This document shows, piece by piece, positions 57,981 to 64,000 of a DNA stretch of 64,000 nt. Position 1 is the first letter of the stretch. Every line of letters starts with the position of its first letter. A program made the translations under genes and the position numbers. Under the pieces are notes generated by a model. The model had not been told where the DNA came from, ran no database searches, and was given only the letters and a program-made list of their open reading frames with translations. Source of the DNA: [Pasteurella] aerogenes (GTDB lineage Bacteria; Pseudomonadota; Gammaproteobacteria; Enterobacterales; Pasteurellaceae); the NCBI GenBank assembly GCA_900637275.1, contig LR134362.1, positions 1,302,001 to 1,366,000 on the forward strand. Reading direction: 5' to 3'.

Positions 57981-58598
57981 TTATAACGCCGCTTTTAGCG
58001 CTTCACGAATTAGTTGTTCACTGGATAATTCCGGTTTTGCTACTTTTTTCACCATTTTTTCCGCATCCGCCGGTTTATACCCCAAGGCAATCAAAGCAGC
58101 TATCGCATCGTCTAATGACACATCAGCGCTGACTGATGGGCGTTCAAGGCTTGGTAAGTGGCGACTTTCCACAAAGAAATCGCCTTGCGCCACGCCTTTA
58201 AACTTGCCTTTTAATTCCACCAACAGGCGCTCCGCTGTTTTCTTGCCAACACCGGGAATTTTCACCAATTTAGACAATTCTTCTCGCTCAATCGCATAGG
58301 CAAATTCATTCACCGACATTGCCGATAAAATCGCCAATGCCAATTTGGGACCAACCCCGTTGGTTTTGATTAATTCGCGAAATAAAGTGCGGTCATTTTT
58401 TTGTGCAAATCCAAAAAGAAGATGTGCATCTTCACGCACCACAAGATGAGTAAATAAAGTTACCTGCTGATTTAATTCCGGTAAATCATAAAAACTGGTC
58501 ATCGGTAATAACAATTCATAACCAACACCTTGCACATCCAACAACATTTCTGGCGGTTGTTTTTCAATAATTATTCCGGTTAAACGCCCAATCATCAT
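57981..58598 (-). CDS. ruvA: Holliday junction DNA-binding protein RuvA
   Basis: Tetrameric junction-binding protein. 205 residues: OB domain (MIGRLTGIIIEKQPPEMLLD), two helix-hairpin-helix motifs (LIKTNGVGPKLALAIL and LVKIPGVGKKTAERLL) and the C-terminal RuvB-binding domain (DDAIAALIALGYKPADAEK). Tandem ATGs at the start; the second is the family start. An uptake signal lies within codons near 58386. Confidence 0.98.
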   Translation of the reverse strand: MMIGRLTGIIIEKQPPEMLLDVQGVGYELLLPMTSFYDLPELNQQVTLFTHLVVREDAHLLFGFAQKNDRTLFRELIKTNGVGPKLALAILSAMSVNEFAYAIEREELSKLVKIPGVGKKTAERLLVELKGKFKGVAQGDFFVESRHLPSLERPSVSADVSLDDAIAALIALGYKPADAEKMVKKVAKPELSSEQLIREALKAAL

Positions 58599-58661
58599 GC
58601 CCTCTACTTACTTTTAAATAAATCTCGCCATAGCATAAAATAAAACTGGACAAATATCCAG

Positions 58662-59234
58662 TTAAATTTTTAAACGAAATCGCCCGCGACTATACCGCGC
58701 GCGCAAAAGTGCGGTGTTTTTTTCAACCGTTTCATAACGTTGTGCTGAGTATCTCACTTGCAACGCGTGCTGCATGGAATGGGCATGAGTAATAGCAATT
58801 GCCAAAGCATCTGCCGCATCCGCTTGTGGCGTATCGGACAGTTTTAAAATACGCGTTACCATGTCTTGCACCTGCACTTTATCTGCCGAACCGATTCCAA
58901 CCACCGTTTGTTTCACCAAGCGTGCGGCATACTCAAATACTGGCAAATCATGATTAACTGCCGCCACAATCGCGGTACCTCGCGCCTGCCCGAGTTTTAA
59001 TGCCGAATTCGCATTTTTAGCTAAAAAAACCTCTTCAATGGCAAACATATCCGGTTGAAATTGCGTAATAATTTCCGTCACTCCCGCATAAATACGTTTC
59101 AAGCGCGTAGGTAAATCCTCCACTTGCGTACGAATGGCGCCGCTACCTAGATATTCCAACTGTTGTCCGTTATGCCGAATGACGCCATACCCCGTCACTC
59201 TTGATCCCGGGTCAATGCCCAAAATAATACTCAT
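58662..59234 (-). CDS. ruvC: Holliday junction resolvase RuvC
   Basis: Dimeric endonuclease that cuts junctions held by RuvAB. 190 residues from MSIILGIDPGSRVTGYGVI; acidic active site in GIDPG, AIEEVF and the C-terminal DAADALAIAITHAH. I chose ATG 59234, since the longer frame adds 17 unlikely residues. A C-terminal tail of about 25 basic residues exceeds the 173-residue E. coli form. Confidence 0.97.
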   Translation of the reverse strand: MSIILGIDPGSRVTGYGVIRHNGQQLEYLGSGAIRTQVEDLPTRLKRIYAGVTEIITQFQPDMFAIEEVFLAKNANSALKLGQARGTAIVAAVNHDLPVFEYAARLVKQTVVGIGSADKVQVQDMVTRILKLSDTPQADAADALAIAITHAHSMQHALQVRYSAQRYETVEKNTALLRARYSRGRFRLKI

Positions 59235-59303
59235 TTTTGCTCCAAAAAATAAGTGGATTTGCGTAACCACAAACCCACTTACCAAACACCTTAATTGCTG
59301 TCC

Positions 59304-59792
59304 TTATTTTGCAACAGTACAATTTCTGGCTAAAATTTCATTATTTGAGGTAAACATCACAGGGACAGTGGTGTTCACGGTTTCTACAGAGAAACCTGTA
59401 TCTAATGACCAAATTTTATCGCCGGCAACAAATTGTACACCGTCTGTATAAGTTCTGTTTAGCGCTAAATCTTTACCCACTACTTTTTTACCAATGGTCA
59501 CGGTTGCTGTTTCCGGTTGGTTATCTTTGAATGAATAAGTGGCTGAAACTGGTTGGTTACGTTTACCACTTACGTCACAAGAATACAACACAGTTTTCGT
59601 TCCAGTAATCATTTCTTTTGCTGATTTTGCCCCTTCAGTGACAGTATTACCAACGGTTTTTGCACCATCAACTACAGCTTCACCTACATTTTTTACCGCA
59701 TCGCTTGTGGATGAAACTACATCAGATGCAGTTGAACAGGCTGCTAACGCAGATAATACTGCTACAGCGGATAAACATTTCACTAATTTCAT
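59304..59792 (-). CDS. Lipoprotein with MliC-like C-terminal domain
   Basis: 162 residues, lipobox ALAAC (Cys19). Residues 20-65 are a low-complexity Val/Thr/Lys helix with repeats of DAVKNVGEAVVDGAKTVGN type. The C-terminal 95 residues begin VLYSCDVSGKRNQ and include TYTDGVQFVAGDKIWSL and a final ARNCTVAK. The Cys spacing and YTDG...W segment resemble MliC/PliC lysozyme inhibitor domains, but this is by eye only. It lies between ruvC and yebC in an otherwise conserved order. Confidence 0.68.
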   Translation of the reverse strand: MKLVKCLSAVAVLSALAACSTASDVVSSTSDAVKNVGEAVVDGAKTVGNTVTEGAKSAKEMITGTKTVLYSCDVSGKRNQPVSATYSFKDNQPETATVTIGKKVVGKDLALNRTYTDGVQFVAGDKIWSLDTGFSVETVNTTVPVMFTSNNEILARNCTVAK

Positions 59793-59816
59793 TTAAGGCT
59801 CCTCTCAAAGCATGTT

Positions 59817-60557
59817 TTACAATAATGCAGCGACCTCATCGCTGATTTCTCCGTTATGATAAACGTTTTGTACGTCATCACAATCTTCTAGCATATCTAT
59901 TAATCTAAGCAATTTCGGTGCATTTTCCGCATCAAGCTCTACAGTAGTTGATGGGATCATGGTGACTTCCGCATTTTCAATTTTAAATCCTGCCGCTTCA
60001 ATACCATCGCGTACTGCACCTAAATCTTCCCAAGCGGTATAGATTTCAAAAGAACCATCTTCTTGCGGCTGAATATCGTCTGCACCGGCTTCAATCGCGG
60101 CTTCAGTTAATGCATCTTCATCCGCCTCTGCGATTAAAATTAATCCTTTTTTACTAAATAAATATCCGACCGAACCTTCAGTACCTAAGTTTCCTCCACA
60201 TTTGGTAAAACTTGGACGCACTTGTGAAATGGTACGGTTAGCGTTATCACTTAGACACTCAACCATCACAGCAGTTCCACCCGGACCATAACCTTCGTAA
60301 ATTTTTGTTTCCATATTGGTGTCATCACCGCCACCTACACCGCGATCAATCGCACGATTGATCGTATCACGCGTCATATTGCTGGCTAAGGCTTTATCTA
60401 CCGCCGCACGCAAACGCGGGTTAGAACCGACATCACCGCCGCCTAATTTTGCAGCGGTCACTAATTCACGAATTAATTTAGTAAAAATTTTACCGCGTTG
60501 CGCATCTTGTGCTGCTTTGCGGTGCTTAATATTGGCCCACTTACTATGTCCCGCCAT
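59817..60557 (-). CDS. yebC: YebC/PmpR-family DNA-binding protein
   Basis: 246 residues, opening MAGHSKWANIKHRKAAQDAQ and followed by GKIFTKLIREL; YEGYGPGGTAVMVECLSDN is the family hallmark. Known for transcription regulation and, in recent work, for relieving ribosome stalling. Conserved next to ruvC and nudB in many gammaproteobacteria, although here a lipoprotein gene intervenes. Confidence 0.97.
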   Translation of the reverse strand: MAGHSKWANIKHRKAAQDAQRGKIFTKLIRELVTAAKLGGGDVGSNPRLRAAVDKALASNMTRDTINRAIDRGVGGGDDTNMETKIYEGYGPGGTAVMVECLSDNANRTISQVRPSFTKCGGNLGTEGSVGYLFSKKGLILIAEADEDALTEAAIEAGADDIQPQEDGSFEIYTAWEDLGAVRDGIEAAGFKIENAEVTMIPSTTVELDAENAPKLLRLIDMLEDCDDVQNVYHNGEISDEVAALL

Positions 60558-60611
60558 GTTTTTTTCCTTCTTTTAACTTAATCTTTTTTAACTTAATTGG
60601 ATTAAGACCGT

Positions 60612-61049
60612 TTAGTCTGATAAATAGGTTTCAATTGCGACTCGATTATTCCATGATTTTGTTAACATTGCCGCTTGCTGAACGGTTACCCATTGATAGG
60701 CTTGATGTTCTGTCAATGTTGGTACGCTTTCATTCTCTAACCCCAACAAAAACCAATGTTCCGTACAATGTGTGATATCCGGTGCGTATTTATACCGAAA
60801 TTGCGGGAAAATTTCAAACGATATCCGTTGATTACAATCAAAGAGCGGTAGATTTTCGGCGAAAATATCAAAACCGGTTTCCTCTTTCACTTCTCGGATA
60901 GCGGCATGGGTTGGTGTTTCTCCGTTTTCAATACTGCCCGTCACGGATTGCCAAAAGGATAAATCGTCCTGACGCTGTAACATCAGAACATTCCTCGTTG
61001 CCGAGCAATAAATCACAACTAAAACAGATTGTGGATTTTTATATTTCAT
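60612..61049 (-). CDS. nudB: Dihydroneopterin triphosphate diphosphatase
   Basis: Nudix hydrolase of 145 residues that removes pyrophosphate from dihydroneopterin triphosphate in folate synthesis. The Nudix box GSIENGETPTHAAIREVKEE continues into TGFDI and has the expected GX5EX7REUXEE spacing. The opening YKNPQSVLVVIYC matches NudB. It normally follows aspS; here it follows a Sel1 gene, so aspS has moved. Confidence 0.92.
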   Translation of the reverse strand: MKYKNPQSVLVVIYCSATRNVLMLQRQDDLSFWQSVTGSIENGETPTHAAIREVKEETGFDIFAENLPLFDCNQRISFEIFPQFRYKYAPDITHCTEHWFLLGLENESVPTLTEHQAYQWVTVQQAAMLTKSWNNRVAIETYLSD

Positions 61050-61074
61050 GATCAGATAAATGGCGTTAAAGGGC

Positions 61075-61824
61075 TTAATGATCCTTGGCTAATGCTTTTA
61101 ATTCAGCGATTTTTGCTTTTACTTTCGCTTGAAACTCCGCATTAAAATGAGATTGATTATCCAAGCTGTTTTGATACCAATGGATGGCTTTTTTAATATC
61201 TACTGGCGTACCTTTGCCCGATTCATACATATAGCCCAAATTAAAACCTGCTTCGCTATCGCCTAAGGTTGCTGCGCGTTGGAACCAAGTGAGCGCATTT
61301 TTAAAATCGGCTAATTCTTTATAATAGACTAAACCAAGGATATAAGCAGAGCGCGGATTATCCGATTTTGCCGAAAGGGTAAATAATTTAATCGCGTGCG
61401 GCACGCTTTTTCTCACCCCATTGCCTTCCAAATACATTAATCCAAGATTATTCAACGCCTTAACACTGCCCCTTTCTGCTGCCTCGCTTAACCACCAATA
61501 GGCTTTATCCAAATCTTGCGCCACACCTCTGCCTTGCAAATAAAACAGCCCAATATTGGTTTGCGCCAACAAATCGCCTTTTTGCGCCAACGGTAAAATC
61601 AAGTCAAACGCATCTTGCCAACGTTGTTGTTTCACTGCTTGTTCGGCAAGTGCCATGACCTCTTTATCACTTAACTGTGCAGTGGCTTGATTATGCGCTA
61701 GAGAAAATTCCGTGGTTTTCATTGTCGGCGTCGCGGCTTTGCCCACAGGCGGGTTCGGCATCTCAGCCATAGCTGGAATACTTGATAAAATCAGAGGGAA
61801 GAATAACCAATATTTAATGTTCAT
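61075..61824 (-). CDS. Sel1-repeat protein, exported
   Basis: 249 residues with a signal peptide (MNIKYWLFFPLILSSIPAMA). Four Sel1/TPR-like repeats of about 36 residues follow: AQTNIGLFYLQGRGVAQDLD, ALNNLGLMYLEGNGVRKSVP, AYILGLVYYKELADFKNA and AGFNLGYMYESGKGTPVDIK. Such proteins are periplasmic scaffolds; the partner is unknown. It lies six bases after the YwiC-like gene and is probably cotranscribed. Confidence 0.9.
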   Translation of the reverse strand: MNIKYWLFFPLILSSIPAMAEMPNPPVGKAATPTMKTTEFSLAHNQATAQLSDKEVMALAEQAVKQQRWQDAFDLILPLAQKGDLLAQTNIGLFYLQGRGVAQDLDKAYWWLSEAAERGSVKALNNLGLMYLEGNGVRKSVPHAIKLFTLSAKSDNPRSAYILGLVYYKELADFKNALTWFQRAATLGDSEAGFNLGYMYESGKGTPVDIKKAIHWYQNSLDNQSHFNAEFQAKVKAKIAELKALAKDH

Positions 61825-61830
61825 AACGTC

Positions 61831-62547
61831 CTATAATGTGGCTAGTAATAACATCAGAAAAAAGAAAATAGATACCCCTATTTCCGTTAGACCGATGTTT
61901 TTTACAGAAAGTTTCTTTTTTGGTAAAAAAAAGGCACGCGCCAAAGGAATAACAAAAGCGGCACTTAACCAATATTGCTGCGAAAATAACAGAATTAGCA
62001 CACATATTACATGATATGCTAAGGAAATCTGCAAATAACGTGGATTTTTTCGCTCGCGCATCATAGATTTAATATAAAAGGTTGTACCAATAAAATAAAG
62101 GGTCGGATACAAGGCTACCCACCAAATTTTGTCGTCAAAAGTGCGGTCGGAAAAATAATAAGATCCCATTCCCGCCAAGGCAAAAATCACAATTCCGGCG
62201 AAATCATTTGTCAACGCGCGTTCGTCTTTTCGTTTAACATAATAAATATTCACACCAACAAAAGGCAACATCGCCATCAAGAAATACAGTATTTCCCAAT
62301 TATGCCATAATGCCGGTATCGCAAAAATCGCGCTGGCAACGCCATAAATCCAGCTCCAGCGACGATATAACGCCAAATTACGTCCTTTAAATAAATTCAA
62401 AAACGGATAGGTCATTAAATATAACGCAAACCAAGCTGCCAGCAAAAAACCATGCTGCCAAATCGGATTGGCAAGCAGCATTCCATATAAAAACGGCATT
62501 AATGCCATGATAATGGCGCCATGTTGATTTGAGATTAATAATTTCAT
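61831..62547 (-). CDS. YwiC-like membrane protein
   Basis: 238 residues with about seven or eight hydrophobic helices and the family opening LLISNQHGAIIMALMPFLYG, where the HGA segment is conserved in YwiC-like proteins (PF14256). Function unknown; in Bacillus relatives lie near nitrate-respiration genes. It has an uptake signal 12 bases upstream of its start (about 62556) and is followed by the Sel1 gene. Confidence 0.82.
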   Translation of the reverse strand: MKLLISNQHGAIIMALMPFLYGMLLANPIWQHGFLLAAWFALYLMTYPFLNLFKGRNLALYRRWSWIYGVASAIFAIPALWHNWEILYFLMAMLPFVGVNIYYVKRKDERALTNDFAGIVIFALAGMGSYYFSDRTFDDKIWWVALYPTLYFIGTTFYIKSMMRERKNPRYLQISLAYHVICVLILLFSQQYWLSAAFVIPLARAFFLPKKKLSVKNIGLTEIGVSIFFFLMLLLATL

Positions 62548-62648
62548 ATGATTAAAAGTGCGGTTAGAAAAAATAAAATTTTACTCGTTTTATATGCCAA
62601 TCGGTATAATCTTTCCGTGTTATTTCATTTACTATATAGGAACAAAAT

Positions 62649-63002
62649 ATGTCAAAAATTCAACGTTTACAAGCCAACGCGCGGATGTGCGAAGCCGCCA
62701 TTTATAACAATACCGTCTATTTAGCCGGTCAAGTGGCAGTCAATTCCGCCGGACAAGGGGCATATGCACAAACCCAAGAAGTGCTTAATGCCATTGACAG
62801 CCTATTGGCAGAAGCCGGTTCTCATAAAAGCAATATTTTGCGAGCGCAAATTTTCTTAGCCGATATGAATGACTTCGCGGAAATGAATAAAGCCTGGGAT
62901 GAATGGGTTGATCGCAACAATCCTCCCGCACGCGCCACCGTTGAGGCGAAATTAGCAAATCCGGGTTGGAAAGTGGAAATTGTGATCACTGCGGCACTCT
63001 AA
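62649..63002 (+). CDS. RidA-family deaminase
   Basis: 117 residues, RidA/YjgF trimeric fold. Relatives hydrolyse reactive enamine/imine intermediates. Visible: TVYLAGQVAVNSAGQGAYAQ, NAIDSLLAEAGSHKSNILRA and the C-terminal PPARATVEAKLANPGWKVEI with the Arg and Glu of the active site. The spacing resembles the RutC/YoaB-like subgroup, not RidA itself. AGGAAC lies before ATG. Confidence 0.92.
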   Translation: MSKIQRLQANARMCEAAIYNNTVYLAGQVAVNSAGQGAYAQTQEVLNAIDSLLAEAGSHKSNILRAQIFLADMNDFAEMNKAWDEWVDRNNPPARATVEAKLANPGWKVEIVITAAL

Positions 63003-63012
63003 TTCCCTTATT

Positions 63013-63885
63013 TCACTTAACATCAAGCCCCACCTCAAGCAGAAGCGGATTATGATCCGAACTCTCGGTTTTCAGCGTGGTGGCTTGCAATACCTTTAAC
63101 CCACGAACAAACACAAAATCCAACGGATGTCCGAAAAAGCGCAAGCGCTCATCCGGTTCGAAATGTACTTCTTGCAGTTGATATTGCTGTACCAATTTCG
63201 CAATTACCTGACTGCGCCATCCGTTCCACGCATTAAAATCACCAGCTAAGATAATCGGTCCACGATGCCTAGCAATTAAATTCATCATGGCTTGCAATTG
63301 TTGAGCGTAATGGGTCGGGTTCAGTTCAAAATTGACTAAATGCACATTAACCAACAGCAAACTTTGCTGATTAGCCAACGGAAAACGCATGGCATTGGCG
63401 ACTTTCGGAATTTGAATCCAAGGCTCTACCGCCGCTCCTGCGCAGTATTGTTGCGGCATAAAGCGTGAAAATAACGCTACCCCCGATTGTTGGCGCAAAT
63501 ATTCAAAGGCGCTGGTGTAAAGTGCGGTCGGAAATTGGGTTGAATTTAACGCGTACAACGCGGGCATATTGGTTACCTCTTGTAACAACAAAAAATCGCG
63601 TTGTGCCGAAAAACTCGCCAATGCGGCTTGCCAACCGGAATCCGCACCTTTATGCATATTCCAAACTAAAAATTTAAACTGGCGTTGTTGAATGGGGGAA
63701 ACCGACTGCAACGCGCTAAAACATTGCACATGTTCATTTACTTTTTTTTCTCTAAATTCAATAGATTGCGACGCATAAAGCTGACTTTTCGGCGAAGGAT
63801 AAATTTCAAGTGCATACATCAAATACACACTAATTCCCCCTAATACTAAAAGGATAACCACCCAAAAATTCTTTTTTTTACACAT
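63013..63885 (-). CDS. Endonuclease/exonuclease/phosphatase-family protein (YafD-like)
   Basis: 290 residues with one N-terminal membrane helix (NFWVVILLVLGGISVYLMYAL), so the enzyme domain probably lies in the periplasm. EEP-fold marks: FLVWNMHKG (Asn), LLLQEVTN (metal Glu), NVHLVNFEL, ILAGDFNAWNGWRS (Asp/Asn) and the final SSDHNPLLLEV (catalytic Asp-His). Similar to E. coli YafD; substrate unknown. Uptake signal in codons near 63519. Confidence 0.88.
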   Translation of the reverse strand: MCKKKNFWVVILLVLGGISVYLMYALEIYPSPKSQLYASQSIEFREKKVNEHVQCFSALQSVSPIQQRQFKFLVWNMHKGADSGWQAALASFSAQRDFLLLQEVTNMPALYALNSTQFPTALYTSAFEYLRQQSGVALFSRFMPQQYCAGAAVEPWIQIPKVANAMRFPLANQQSLLLVNVHLVNFELNPTHYAQQLQAMMNLIARHRGPIILAGDFNAWNGWRSQVIAKLVQQYQLQEVHFEPDERLRFFGHPLDFVFVRGLKVLQATTLKTESSDHNPLLLEVGLDVK

Positions 63886-64000
63886 GGAAAGACTCTTTTT
63901 ACTAATTTTTCTTTATTAATAACCGCTCTTTTCTTATACTTAGCCCATTAATTTCTTGTTACATTTTTTTAAATTTTTCCTAACAAAACAAAAGGCATAT

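Overview
This window is chromosomal DNA from a Haemophilus-lineage member of the Pasteurellaceae. The main evidence is the Hin-type DNA uptake signal (AAGTGCGGT and its complement), which recurs throughout and is often paired as inverted copies serving as terminators (after hda/der, uvrA, mreB, mreD, betT). Gene order and products (mreBCD, leuABCD, ccmABCDEFGHI, ruvABC-yebC-nudB, ssb/uvrA) agree. I cannot name the species. A monomeric isocitrate dehydrogenase and a BetT-like transporter set it apart from what I know of H. influenzae.

Layout. 1-3900: end of uraA, hda, der (reverse) and a tRNA Gly-Cys-Leu cluster. 3900-10894: an accessory stretch between tRNA-Leu and ssb. It holds a LysR regulator, a SnoaL-like lipoprotein, a MerR/cation-efflux pair, a nitronate monooxygenase-family enzyme and a DUF1349 protein, mixed with decayed genes (cupin, alpha/beta hydrolase, second DUF1349 tail, PaiB-like, AraC-like). 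The 4.7-8.5 kb core has no perfect Pasteurellaceae uptake signal that I could find, but carries an exact 12-mer of a Neisseriaceae DNA uptake dialect plus near matches, so I infer import from an oral Neisseriaceae donor. 10895-17303: ssb, uvrA, mreBCD. 17352-24398: leuABCD with a leucine-rich leader peptide and attenuator, followed by a large membrane protein. 24885-33934: betT, then a complete nine-gene cytochrome c maturation operon with candidate FNR and NarP sites.

34069-44357: VOC protein, two small exported proteins, icd, a sirtuin, metG, apbC and the glutathione-dependent formaldehyde pair adhC-fghA. 44424-46658: two decayed insertion sequences. The first (IS481-like) split a paired-uptake-signal terminator; the second (IS256/IS1249-like) landed at the T-tract of the rRNA terminator. 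46661-52417: a complete reverse-strand rRNA operon (16S, tRNA-Glu, 23S, 5S). Three tRNA genes (Arg, His, Pro) sit in its leader, upstream of boxA and behind one strong promoter. 52560-64000: wzz/wecA envelope polysaccharide genes, hemL, a DMT exporter, ruvBAC, a lipoprotein, yebC, nudB, a Sel1-repeat protein, a YwiC-like membrane protein, ridA-like and a YafD-like phosphodiesterase.

Functional threads: the Ccm proteins handle heme delivery and thioether attachment for c-type cytochromes; the leu genes make leucine under attenuation control; adhC-fghA detoxify formaldehyde; and the accessory stretch appears to be a partly eroded metal and electrophile stress module, with one regulator (LysR) probably controlling two separated promoters. 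No CRISPR array, prophage or origin was seen.
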